Program-made: the position numbers and the translations under genes | Assembly: GCA_903902895.1 (NCBI GenBank) | Contig: CAIUWO010000251.1 | Location: forward strand, 1 to 37,097 | DNA: 37,097 nt | From: Candidatus Hydrogenedentota bacterium | GTDB lineage: Bacteria; Hydrogenedentota; Hydrogenedentia; Hydrogenedentales; CAITNO01 | Reading direction: 5' to 3' | The notes under the pieces: generated by a model | What the model was told of the DNA's origin: nothing | Databases searched by the model: none | The model's input: only the letters and a program-made list of their open reading frames with translations | Shown here: positions 12,387-19,944 of the stretch, in pieces | Position numbering within the stretch: position 1 is the stretch's first letter | How the letters are laid out: each line of letters opens with the position of its first letter

Positions 12387-13670
12387 CTATCTGCCGTAGC
12401 CCAAACTGCGCAGGGCCGCGACATCCTCCGCGTCAAGCGCAGCCTCTGCGGGGGGGGCAAGGGGGCGATTGCTTTGGGTCCATGCGTCCAGCGCGTCCAA
12501 AAGCGCCGCCACCCTGCCGGCCTCGTCCCCGGCGCGGTTGCGCTCTTCTCCCGGGTCATCGGCCAGACAAAAAAGTTCGGCGTGGCGGTCTCCGGAGAGG
12601 ATGAGTTTCCATCCATCGGCAATGACGCCCCGATGACTCGGCCCGGCCCCCGCCAGCAGTTGGCGCACTCCCGGCAGATGGGGCACGGCCCCGCCGTAGG
12701 TTTCCACAAAACGCTTGCGGTCCGCGCCGGGCGGCTGCCGCAGCAGGTCGCGCCCGCACATGCCGGGCGCGGCGGCCACGCCGGCAAGCCCCAGCAGGGT
12801 GGGCGCGATGTCCATGCCCTGGGCCGGCACGCCGGTGCGCCCCGGGACGGTGCCGGGGGCGCTCAGGAGCAGCGGCACCCGCAGATTGTCTTGATAAACG
12901 CGGCGGCCGTGGCCTAGGTAGTTGTGCTCAAAGAGGCTCTCGCCGTGGTCGGCCGTGAAGACAACGATGGTGTCGGGGGGCAGCGCGTCCAGCAAACGAC
13001 CCAGTTCATGGTCCATGAAGGCGACTTCGGAGGCGTAGCGCGCGCGCACCTGCTCGCGCGGGGACAGCGTGTTTTGGGGCTTTCCCCAGGGGTCAAAGCG
13101 GTGGTGCATCCGGTAGGGCGCGTGGGGGTCGATATAATGAACCCAGCCGAAAAAGGGCGTGTCGGCGGGGCGCTCGCGAAGGCGCCGCAGCGCGGCGTCC
13201 GTCACCGCGCTCGCCGGACGCTCGGGGCTCATCACGCCCCAGCGCCGGTGGTGGAAATCCTGGTCGTACACCGCAAAGCCGCGGTCAAGCCCGCACAACT
13301 TTGCCTTCAGCGTCCAGGTGCTCTGCACGCAAAAGGTGTGCCAGCCGGCGTCGCGCAGCAGTTCGGCGACGGTGGGAATGCCGGGGGCGACGGGCAGTCC
13401 GTTGCGGGTGGCGCCGGTCAGCCGGGACGGCAGGGAGGTCATCATGGCGGCGAAGGAGGGGCCTGTCAGGGGCACGTTGCACAGGCAGTCGTCAAACACA
13501 AGAGCCCCGGCCGCAAAGCGGTCGAGCGCGGGGGACGCGCCAGACGGCGCGCCATAGCAGCCCAGATGGTCGGCGCGAAGCGTGTCGGCGGTGACGAGCA
13601 GGATGTTGGGCCGCGCCGGCGCCGCGCCGGCCAAGCCGGCCGCGAGCACCAATGCCAGCAGGCGGTTCAT
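12387..13670 (-). CDS. Sulfatase-like hydrolase, alkaline phosphatase superfamily, Thr at the nucleophile position
   Basis: A 427-residue exported enzyme with a short signal peptide (to about Ala19). Metal-binding features of the superfamily are present: ILLVTADTLRADHLGCYG near the N-terminus and FTADHGESLFEHNYLGHG in the middle. The C-terminal LRSLGYGR is common in this subgroup. The position that holds the formylglycine-forming Cys or Ser in CxPSR sulfatases reads PLTGPSF, so residue 69 is Thr and the Arg is Phe. It may therefore be a hydrolase of phospho- or sulfo-esters with an unmodified Thr nucleophile, not a classical sulfatase. It starts one base after the stop of the lipoprotein gene, so they are cotranscribed. 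Fold confidence is high; substrate is unknown. Confidence 0.85.
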   Translation of the reverse strand: MNRLLALVLAAGLAGAAPARPNILLVTADTLRADHLGCYGAPSGASPALDRFAAGALVFDDCLCNVPLTGPSFAAMMTSLPSRLTGATRNGLPVAPGIPTVAELLRDAGWHTFCVQSTWTLKAKLCGLDRGFAVYDQDFHHRRWGVMSPERPASAVTDAALRRLRERPADTPFFGWVHYIDPHAPYRMHHRFDPWGKPQNTLSPREQVRARYASEVAFMDHELGRLLDALPPDTIVVFTADHGESLFEHNYLGHGRRVYQDNLRVPLLLSAPGTVPGRTGVPAQGMDIAPTLLGLAGVAAAPGMCGRDLLRQPPGADRKRFVETYGGAVPHLPGVRQLLAGAGPSHRGVIADGWKLILSGDRHAELFCLADDPGEERNRAGDEAGRVAALLDALDAWTQSNRPLAPPAEAALDAEDVAALRSLGYGR

Positions 13671-13671
13671 G

Positions 13672-14106
13672 TCACTGCGTCTTCAATATCCGGATGGGGA
13701 CGGACGCCTGCAGCGGGTTGACGATGCCTTTGGGGTCGCGCACGGAGACAGGCTTGCCGTCGGCGTCCAAGGCGGTGAGTTCAAGGATGTACTGGCCGGG
13801 CGGCGACTGGAACGGCACATCGACGGCCATGCTCCACACGCCGTCGCCCGCCTTGGTGTCGGGCTCGGCGCCCGCATCATTGAGCCGGAAAGTGATGCGG
13901 GGGTCCTCGATGACAACGCCCTCCACGCGGCGCACCACATTGTTGCGGTCCTGGAGATCAACGGTGATCACGGCGCTGTCGCCGGGCTTGAGCTCGGGCG
14001 GGGTGATTTCCGCCCTGCGAATTTCCGGCTGTCCGGACAGCGTGTTGCAGCCGGCCATGACAGCCAGGCACGCGGCCAAGGCCGCCCATGTCATCATGCG
14101 TTTCAT
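13672..14106 (-). CDS. Putative lipoprotein with one Ig-like domain
   Basis: A 144-residue product. A type II signal peptide ends in VMAGC with the lipid-accepting Cys at about position 20. The rest looks like a single beta-sandwich (ITPPELKPGDSAVITVDLQD, then DAGAEPDTKAGDGVWS), reminiscent of adhesive or anchor Ig-like domains in extracellular bacterial proteins. I chose the ATG at 14106, preceded by GGAAGGGAG, over an upstream in-frame start that would bury the signal peptide. It is followed after one base by the sulfatase-like gene, suggesting the two act together in the cell envelope. No specific function is recognised. Confidence 0.72.
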   Translation of the reverse strand: MKRMMTWAALAACLAVMAGCNTLSGQPEIRRAEITPPELKPGDSAVITVDLQDRNNVVRRVEGVVIEDPRITFRLNDAGAEPDTKAGDGVWSMAVDVPFQSPPGQYILELTALDADGKPVSVRDPKGIVNPLQASVPIRILKTQ

Positions 14107-14213
14107 GGTGTCTCGCTCCCTTCCGTGCGGCATTGCCGCCGACGGGGGTTTTAGCTCCGGACCCTGATCCCTTGAGTCCGGTGTTCCAGACTATCGCACC
14201 GGCCGGGAACCTG

Positions 14214-14702
14214 TCAACCTGCCGCCTCCGGCGCGGTCGTTCCGCAGCGTCGGCCCGCCTCGGCCAGCCGCGCCGCAATGTGCCCTTTCGCCAGCGCCTC
14301 GTCCGCCAGGGCCGGGTTGAGTTCCCGCACCCGCGCGAAGGCTTCCACCGCCTCGCGTTCCCGGTCGGGCACCGCAAAGGCGTAAAAAAGCGCCAAATTC
14401 AGATGGGACTGGGCCCGGGAGGGCTCCAAGTCCACCGACAGCCGCAGTTCCCGCTCGGCCTCGTCCAACTTGCCCAAGCGGCTCAATGCCGTGCCGAGCG
14501 CCTCGTGAAAATTGGGCGCGGCGGGCCAAATGCGCAGGCATTTCCTGAATGCCGCCACGGCGGCGGCGTCATTGCCGCCGGCCAGCGCCTCATGCCCCGC
14601 GGTCCACCAGTGTTTGATCTGGTGCACGCGGAACCGTTTCCAGCCCAGCATGATGCCGATGTAAACGCCGCCCAACAGCAGAATGAAGACAGCATCGTTC
14701 AT
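14214..14702 (-). CDS. Membrane-anchored tetratricopeptide-repeat protein
   Basis: A 162-residue protein with an N-terminal transmembrane helix (AVFILLLGGVYIGIMLGW) followed by three or so TPR units. Examples are FRKCLRIWPAAPNFHEALGT, LDEAERELRLSVDLEPSRAQ and FARVRELNPALADEALAKG. TPRs are protein-protein scaffolds; the partner is unknown. It begins 12 bases after the stop of the Glu-Gly-repeat protein and is followed by a lipoprotein and a sulfatase-like enzyme, so it probably belongs to one envelope-related operon. TPR modules and sulfatase-fold enzymes often neighbour each other in planctomycete-like genomes. Confidence 0.75.
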   Translation of the reverse strand: MNDAVFILLLGGVYIGIMLGWKRFRVHQIKHWWTAGHEALAGGNDAAAVAAFRKCLRIWPAAPNFHEALGTALSRLGKLDEAERELRLSVDLEPSRAQSHLNLALFYAFAVPDREREAVEAFARVRELNPALADEALAKGHIAARLAEAGRRCGTTAPEAAG

Positions 14703-14714
14703 AAGCGCGTTCCG

Positions 14715-16430
14715 TTACACACGCGGGGTCCGCGCCCGGACGCGGCGCGCGCCCAGCGCAAGCAGCGCGAGCGCCATGACCGCGGCCAGCAGGTCGGCCG
14801 CCCCCCCGCCGGAGGCGCCCGCCGCCCCATGGCAGCCAAAGACCGTCACTGTTTTGGGCGGCTTCGCACCGCCGCTGCCGGTGATGTTCACGGTCTGCGG
14901 CCCCGTGTCGCCGCCGGTGAAGGTGAGCGCGGCGATGTAGTCGCCGGGAATCGGGGGGATGAACTGAAGGCTGAGCGTGGCGGAGTGTCCGGGTTCAAGC
15001 GTGTATTCGGGGGGCTGCTTGATCGTGAACACACCGGAAGGGTCGTCGAGCGTCACCACGCCGGAAAGGGGCTGGCTGCCGGTGTTGGACAGGGTAAAGT
15101 CCTGCGTGAGCGCCTGGGTTGCGGGCGTTATGCCGAAACCGAAGCGGCCGGCGGCGCCGCCCGGCGTGACCACCAGCCGGGGCGGCTGGGGTGTCTGGAA
15201 CGGCGCCAATGCGCCGGCCCGCGCGATATTGGCCAGCATGCGCCCGGCGGTCTCCGGCGCCTCAAGCAACAGAATTCCGCTGCGCGTCCAGGGCGCGTCG
15301 CCTGCAATCACGGTCAGTCCCGCAGTGCCGTCGCCGTCCACCATGGCATCGCGGCCCCACAGCGCCGTGGTGTTGCCGGCGGTGGGCCGCAGGCCATCCC
15401 ACTGCATCACCAGCGGCTGGGCGCCCAGACGCTCCGCGCCGACCTCGTCAAAAGTCTTCCCGCTGTCGGTCGAAACGATCAGATGGGCCTCCCAGAAGCC
15501 CGCGCCGGGCACAATGGTTCCGGGCCGTTCCTCGGCGGACGGGGCGGTTTCGGGGGCGTCGAGGCTGGACTCGTCGCAGGCCTTGGCGAGCATGATCATG
15601 GCGCGCTCGCTGTCAAGAACCAGCCCGGCCGGCACGGTTGCGGTCCACAGTTGCGCGAGGTTTGCGGGGTTGGGCATGTACACGGTGACAGGCACGGCGG
15701 AGGCTTTCAGCGCCGACACAAACACCAGCCGCGCGCAGGAATCGGTCTCGTAGAGGCCGTGCCACTCGTCGCCCGCGCCTGGCAGCGCCTTGAACGGGTC
15801 GTCGGGATAGCCGCTGGCGTCGAGGTCGTCGGCGAAGCGGACGGCAAAGGAAAGCGGTTCGGACTGCACTACTTCAATGACAGGCTCCGGTTCGCCCTCG
15901 GCGACCACTTTGGCGGCGGCGGTTTCCACCTGGGCCTTTGCGGCAACCTTGTGGGATGTTCCCATGGGCAGCTCGGCAATGGCCTGCCAGAGGCCGTTGC
16001 GCAGCGCGGCGGGGTGCTCCTTGCCGTCCAGCACGAAGGAAACCTCCGGCACGGTGCCTGCGGGCGCGTCTTCAGTCAGGGTCACTTTGGCGACAAAGAA
16101 GACCGACACGCTTTTCATGCTGCGCGGGGCCACCACATTGCCGCGCGGCGCGAGCAGTGTGACCGTATCCAGAGACGGCGGCGGGGGTTCGCCTTCTCCC
16201 TCACCCTCGCCCTCTCCTTCGCCTTCCCCCTCGCCTTCCCCCTCGCCTTCGACGGTCACGGCGGCCTTGGCAGCGTCGAAGGCTTGGCTTATCTGAAGAG
16301 GCGGGGTGCTTGGGCTGTCCGCCGGGGCGGTTTCAGCCGCGACGGCGACCCCCACAACGGTCAGCAACGCCAAGGCCAGCAGACCGGCCAGGGCCAATTC
16401 AGTTTTCACTATACGGGCACGGATTCGCAT
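14715..16430 (-). CDS. Exported protein with Glu-Gly repeat, choice-of-anchor-like domain and C-terminal sorting-type tail
   Basis: About 571 residues from the ATG at 16430. An N-terminal signal peptide (LALAGLLALALLTVVGVAVAA) leads into a perfect Glu-Gly alternation at residues 61-81, then PPPP. The middle is beta-rich with no enzyme motif recognised. A region near residues 440-530 (QDFTLSNTGSQPLSGVV, ATLSLQFIPPIPGDY) resembles choice-of-anchor-D/ASPM-type beta domains. The end carries FGCHG, a small Gly/Ala linker, a hydrophobic helix and an Arg-rich tail, the layout of a protein-sorting signal. A start 46 codons further upstream is possible but would hide the signal peptide. It is probably displayed on the cell surface; the function is unknown. 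Confidence 0.75.
   Translation of the reverse strand: MRIRARIVKTELALAGLLALALLTVVGVAVAAETAPADSPSTPPLQISQAFDAAKAAVTVEGEGEGEGEGEGEGEGEGEGEPPPPSLDTVTLLAPRGNVVAPRSMKSVSVFFVAKVTLTEDAPAGTVPEVSFVLDGKEHPAALRNGLWQAIAELPMGTSHKVAAKAQVETAAAKVVAEGEPEPVIEVVQSEPLSFAVRFADDLDASGYPDDPFKALPGAGDEWHGLYETDSCARLVFVSALKASAVPVTVYMPNPANLAQLWTATVPAGLVLDSERAMIMLAKACDESSLDAPETAPSAEERPGTIVPGAGFWEAHLIVSTDSGKTFDEVGAERLGAQPLVMQWDGLRPTAGNTTALWGRDAMVDGDGTAGLTVIAGDAPWTRSGILLLEAPETAGRMLANIARAGALAPFQTPQPPRLVVTPGGAAGRFGFGITPATQALTQDFTLSNTGSQPLSGVVTLDDPSGVFTIKQPPEYTLEPGHSATLSLQFIPPIPGDYIAALTFTGGDTGPQTVNITGSGGAKPPKTVTVFGCHGAAGASGGGAADLLAAVMALALLALGARRVRARTPRV
16188..16250 (-). repeat. In-frame hexanucleotide tandem repeat coding Glu-Gly
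   Basis: About 10 tandem units of a six-base repeat (plus-strand forms CCTTCG, CCCTCG, CCTTCC, CCCTCA) encode alternating Glu and Gly in the exported protein above. Synonymous differences between units show it is not a fresh expansion. Changes of whole units would alter linker length without a frameshift. Confidence 0.85.
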
Positions 16431-16499
16431 GATTCCGGTTCCTGTCCTGTTGTTCCATACCGGGCGGCCTGAGCCATTCGGCACGACCACCCGGAGGCC

Positions 16500-16505
16500 A
16501 TTGTA
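16500..16505 (-). promoter_or_regulatory. -10 element (TACAAT) of the Glu-Gly-repeat gene
   Basis: The minus-strand TACAATGGCC lies about 70 bases before the chosen ATG. A weak -35 candidate, TGGCAA, is 17 bases upstream. The same TACAATGGCC occurs at two other promoters in this window. Confidence 0.45.
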
Positions 16506-16615
16506 CCCGGCGCGCCGCCCGGTTGCCACCCGGCACAGTGAAAAAGACGCCACCGGACGCACCAGCACACCTGTACTAATGCCTTGTCACCGCCCGAAGT
16601 TCCCTGTTTTCCCTG

Positions 16616-16645
16616 CTGAAACCCAGTCGGGGAACGTGCTACAAT
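16616..16645 (+). promoter_or_regulatory. Promoter of the ceramidase-like gene
   Basis: CTGAAA (16616-16621), an 18-base spacer, then an extended -10, TGCTACAAT (TG at 16637-16638, TACAAT at 16640-16645). The leader would be about 85 bases, ending with AAGGAG at 16722-16727. Confidence 0.55.
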
Positions 16646-16735
16646 GGCCGGGATTGCTGGAATGCCGCGCATTCCGCCGGTTCCGCCGGGAATTCCGTGC
16701 GGCCCGAAACCTACGCCAATTAAGGAGTTATGCCG

Positions 16736-18538
16736 ATGTTCTCCGAAGATTCATTCATTCGCAGGCACAAGATCATCACGGCCCTGGCCCTGGTGCTCAT
16801 TCTGATCGTGCTGTGGTTCCTGTCGCTGCGACGCGGGCCCTTTCACAGCTATTCGCTGGACATCATGATTCCCAAGGACGGCAAGGCGCTCGAGGCGCCC
16901 GGTCCGTTGCAGGTGGGCGTGGCCGTGCGCGACATCACGGCCAACCTGGCGGAATATGAGAGCTGGACCGACGGCAACAACAACAGCAAATATGACGTGG
17001 TGGAGGACTGCCTGAAGGGCTGGCAAAAGCCGCTCCTGCGCGCCGTAAACAGCAAGTTCAAGTTCTATGACATGGCCAAGGCGGCCCAGTCCGGCGACAG
17101 TTACGTGGAAAAGAACGGCAATGGCCGCTTTGACGGCTGCTGGATTGCGGGCTTCAGCTCAAACCGCCCGGCCAAGGGCATCCACGATCCGCAGTGGGCC
17201 CGCGCGGTGGCGGTGCGCAACAACGGCGTGACCGTGGTGATGGTGTCGGTGGACGCGATCGGCATCTTTGACAGCGACATTATCGCCATCCGCAAAATGA
17301 TCAACCCGGCGTTGAAGGTGGACCATCTGGTGCTGTCCTCGACCCACAGCCACGAGGTGCCGGACACAATGGCCAACTGGAGCGGGCCGCTGCCGCTGTT
17401 CAACTACGACCGGCGCTACATGGACAAGATCAAGAAGCTCACAAAAGAGGCGGTGGAGGAGGCGGTGGCGTCCATGTCCCCGGCCGACATGTACTGCGCG
17501 ACCGCCAAGGTTCCCGAACTGGGCTATGTGGACGACTCGCGCAAGCCGATCATACAGGATATGAACCTGTACCTGTGGCGCTTCACCAAGCCGAACTCGG
17601 ACCAGACCATCGCCACGTGCATCAACTGGGGCAACCACCCCGAGGCGCTGGGCGGCGACAACTCGGAGCTGACCTCGGACTTCTGCCACTATGTCCGGGA
17701 GGGCCTGGAAAAGGGCGTGCCCGAGCCGAACGGCGTGAAGGGCTTCGGCGGCACCTGCGTGTACTTCCAGGGCATGATCGGCGGCCTGGCGACGCAGCTG
17801 CACACGGACGTGCCCAAGCGCGACGGCAGCGGCCTCATCAGCGACGGCACCTTCGAAAAGGCGGAGCACCTGGGCTACAACGTGGCCATCCTCGCCGCCA
17901 ACGCGCTGCGCGGGCCGGAGGTGTGGAAGAACGAGAAGCCCTTCGTCGCCGTGGCCGCCAAGACGATCAACGCCAAGATGACCAACCCCATTTTCAAGTA
18001 CGGCATCATGCTTGGCCTGATCCACCAGGGCTATTACTGGGGCGGCTATTCGCGGACCGAGACCGACGCGATCCGCATTGGCAACGTGCTGATTGCCACG
18101 ACGCCGGGTGAAATCTACCCCGAGATCGTGGTGGGCGGCGTGGAGGCGCGGCCGGGCCGCGACTTTGACATCCAGCCGGTCGAGGTGCCGCCAATCCAGA
18201 GCGAGGCGAAGAAGTTCGCCAAACAGACACCGGTCTTCGGCCTGTGCAACGACGAAATCGGCTACATGGTCCCCAAGAGCCAGTGGGACACCAAGGCGCC
18301 CTGGACCTACGGCAACGGCGACCAGTACGGCGAGGAGAATTCCGGCGGCTACGAAGTGGCGCCGGCCGTGCATCGCGGCATGCTGGAAATGGTGCGGCGC
18401 GTCAACACGACCTTTGAGACGTCCCCGGCGGCCCCGCCGGTCCCCGTGACTCCGGCCGCCCCGGCGGCGGCGGCCCCGCCCCCGGCCGTGTCCACCATTC
18501 CGGCCATCTCCGCCGCCCCGCCGGCCGCGGCGCAATAG
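16736..18538 (+). CDS. Membrane-anchored neutral/alkaline ceramidase-like protein
   Basis: About 600 residues. An N-terminal helix (IITALALVLILIVLWFLSL) with basic residues before it looks like an uncleaved anchor, placing the rest outside the cytoplasmic membrane. The body matches the N-terminal domain of neutral/alkaline non-lysosomal ceramidases: an opening VGVAVRDIT strand, a His-rich metal-site motif SSTHSHEVPD near residue 201, GNHPEALGG, TTPGEIYPE and NDEIGYMVPKSQW. Ceramidases cleave the amide of ceramides, but this broad family includes many uncharacterised hydrolases, so the substrate is uncertain. The last 45 residues are a Pro/Ala-rich tail. ATG 16736 is eight bases after AAGGAG; an in-frame ATG six bases earlier sits too close to it. 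It is monocistronic with a strong terminator. Confidence 0.82.
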   Translation: MFSEDSFIRRHKIITALALVLILIVLWFLSLRRGPFHSYSLDIMIPKDGKALEAPGPLQVGVAVRDITANLAEYESWTDGNNNSKYDVVEDCLKGWQKPLLRAVNSKFKFYDMAKAAQSGDSYVEKNGNGRFDGCWIAGFSSNRPAKGIHDPQWARAVAVRNNGVTVVMVSVDAIGIFDSDIIAIRKMINPALKVDHLVLSSTHSHEVPDTMANWSGPLPLFNYDRRYMDKIKKLTKEAVEEAVASMSPADMYCATAKVPELGYVDDSRKPIIQDMNLYLWRFTKPNSDQTIATCINWGNHPEALGGDNSELTSDFCHYVREGLEKGVPEPNGVKGFGGTCVYFQGMIGGLATQLHTDVPKRDGSGLISDGTFEKAEHLGYNVAILAANALRGPEVWKNEKPFVAVAAKTINAKMTNPIFKYGIMLGLIHQGYYWGGYSRTETDAIRIGNVLIATTPGEIYPEIVVGGVEARPGRDFDIQPVEVPPIQSEAKKFAKQTPVFGLCNDEIGYMVPKSQWDTKAPWTYGNGDQYGEENSGGYEVAPAVHRGMLEMVRRVNTTFETSPAAPPVPVTPAAPAAAAPPPAVSTIPAISAAPPAAAQ

Positions 18539-18559
18539 CGGAAACCACGCAGCATCACG

Positions 18560-18602
18560 CCCCGGCGCGCGGTCCACGGACCCGCGCCGGGGCGCTTCTT
18601 TT
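18560..18602 (+). terminator. Terminator after the ceramidase-like gene
   Basis: A long GC stem (18560-18575 with 18578-18592, one bulged base) is followed by CGCTTCTTTT, 22 bases after the stop codon. It is a classical intrinsic terminator. Confidence 0.85.
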
Positions 18603-18638
18603 GCGCGGGGCGCAAACCATGCCGCACCGGGGGAGACC

Positions 18639-18987
18639 CAGGGCAATCGCGTTAAAATCGGCCTTGTTTCAAACCCAGACAACGCACACACGCCCAAGCG
18701 TGGCGCGGTCTTAAGTCCCCCTTCGAAGGGGGACTAATAACATCCTGATGTTTAACACTTTAGCGGACTGGCGCGAAGAGTCTTCTTCTTGCTCTTGCTC
18801 TTAATCCTGCTCTTGCTCCAGTTTGGGATCGTGGAAATATCGAGACTAATGAAAACCCTTCCGGAAAGAGCCTGGTGGAGCTTCCATAGTTCTCACCAAT
18901 TTCGGGCAAGATTAAGAGCAGGAGCAGGAGCAAGAGCAAGAGAGAAGAACCAAGCAGCCCATGCCAATCGGCTAAACGGTTGCCCTG
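18639..18987. repeat. TIR-bounded palindromic element (copy 1)
   Basis: The left boundary is CAGGGCAATCGCGTTAAAAT (from 18639) and the right boundary is the inverted, degenerate CGGTTGCCCTG (18977-18987). Inside are a perfect 22-base palindrome at 18714-18735 (AGTCCCCC, TTCGAA, GGGGGACT) and an inverted array of six-base units at 18781-18949. The same left motif bounds the element at 32536-33002. No coding sequence was recognised inside. It lies in the 540-base gap between the ceramidase-like gene and truA. The status as one unit is inferred from the shared ends. Confidence 0.5.
18781..18949. repeat. Inverted array of hexamer units
   Basis: The left arm (18781-18820) is built of six-base units GCTCTT, GCTCTT, AATCCT, GCTCTT, GCTCCA. 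The right arm (18908-18949) is the inverted counterpart with units AAGATT, AAGAGC, AGGAGC, AGGAGC, AAGAGC. The arms are separated by about 87 bases of ordinary sequence and could form a long imperfect stem. Confidence 0.7.
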
Positions 18988-19066
18988 ACGTTTATAACAA
19001 CACACAACAACGATCCTGTATTTGCGGTTCTTTCACGCGGCATGGCGCGGCCGGGGCTCCGTTCGC

Positions 19067-19072
19067 TACAAT
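19067..19072 (+). promoter_or_regulatory. -10 element of truA (probable leaderless start)
   Basis: TACAAT ends seven bases before the truA ATG at 19080, so transcription would begin at or next to the start codon. There is no ribosome binding site between them, only a C-run. No good -35 box was found. Confidence 0.45.
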
Positions 19073-19079
19073 CCCCCCC

Positions 19080-19886
19080 ATGGATTCCACCACCATCCCA
19101 CTCAAGGGCGTGTGCCGCTACGACGGCACCGGCTTCGCCGGCTGGCAGCGGCAGGACAACGGTCCGACGGTGCAGGCGGCCATCGAGGACGCCTTCGCGC
19201 AGATCGCGGGCCGGCCCGTGCCCATTCAGGGCGCGGGCCGCACCGACGCGGGCGTGCACGCCCTGGGCCAGGTGTTCTCATGCCGCTGGCCGGGCAAACC
19301 GCCGGTGCGGCTACGCCACGCCGTGTCCAAAATGCTCTCGCCGCGGGTCCGCATCGAAAGCCTCGAGCCCGTGCCGGAATCGTTCAACGCGCGCTTCTCC
19401 GCGCGCGGCAAGCGCTATGTCTACGCCTTCGACTTCGGCCGGGCGGCCGACCCCTTCGCCGCGCGCCATGCCTGGCACGTGCCCTACAGGGTCGATCTTC
19501 CGCTGCTGGAGGCCTGCCTGCCCAAGTTCATCGGCAGACGCGACTTCGCGGGCTTCCAAAGCGCGGGCAGCCAGATGAAGACCACGGTGCGCACGGTGCA
19601 CAGCATCACGCTGCGCCCCGGCGGCTGGGCCGGCCCGGTGGACCATCCAAGCCTGTGGCATTTGGAGTTTCACGGCGACGCCTTTCTCTATAAAATGGTG
19701 CGCAACATCTGCGGCACGCTGATCGAGGTGGCGCGCGGCCGTTTTGAACCGGAGTTCATCGACAACCAGTTGGCAGCGCTCGGCCCCTTTCGCGGCCACT
19801 GCGCCCCGGCCCAGGGCCTGGCGCTGGCGGAAGTGTTCTATGACCCGGCGGACACCGCGCCAGGAATGGATGAAGAGGTGGAGTAA
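19080..19886 (+). CDS. truA: tRNA pseudouridine(38-40) synthase
   Basis: Isomerises uridines 38, 39 and 40 in the anticodon arm of tRNAs. The 268-residue length is normal. The catalytic Asp lies in GAGRTDAGVHALGQV (Asp56), preceded by the typical N-terminal strand CRYDGTGFAGWQRQ and the NGPTVQ region. FNARFSARGKRYVY and the C-terminal FLYKMVRNICGTLIEVARG are also family signatures. The reading frame stays open further upstream, but that stretch is composed of the hexamer repeat array and has no family similarity, so I start at ATG 19080. The glutaminase-like gene follows after 58 bases on the same strand and may be cotranscribed. Confidence 0.96.
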   Translation: MDSTTIPLKGVCRYDGTGFAGWQRQDNGPTVQAAIEDAFAQIAGRPVPIQGAGRTDAGVHALGQVFSCRWPGKPPVRLRHAVSKMLSPRVRIESLEPVPESFNARFSARGKRYVYAFDFGRAADPFAARHAWHVPYRVDLPLLEACLPKFIGRRDFAGFQSAGSQMKTTVRTVHSITLRPGGWAGPVDHPSLWHLEFHGDAFLYKMVRNICGTLIEVARGRFEPEFIDNQLAALGPFRGHCAPAQGLALAEVFYDPADTAPGMDEEVE

Positions 19887-19944
19887 ACGCCGACGCGGCG
19901 ACGCACCTTTTGCGGAACGACACCTTAACGACGGGAGACCGCCC

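Larger units (their letters stand above)
16431..16735. other. Divergent intergenic region with two promoters
   Basis: About 300 bases between the Glu-Gly-repeat gene (minus) and the ceramidase-like gene (plus). It holds a TACAAT -10 on each strand (see separate entries) and nothing else I can recognise. Confidence 0.5.

Noticed and set aside
12387-13670. Classical formylglycine sulfatase
   Set aside because: The CxPSR motif is absent (TGPSF), so I call it sulfatase-like only.
16188-16250. Phase-variable frameshifting repeat
   Set aside because: The unit is six bases, so changes in number preserve the frame; it can vary linker length only.
14088-16472. 794-residue plus-strand open frame
   Set aside because: It crosses several minus-strand genes that have signal peptides, ribosome sites and coherent domains; the plus frame shows none.
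18789-19079. N-terminal extension of truA
   Set aside because: The frame stays open but codes for the hexamer repeat array. TruA family length and a plausible promoter both support ATG 19080.
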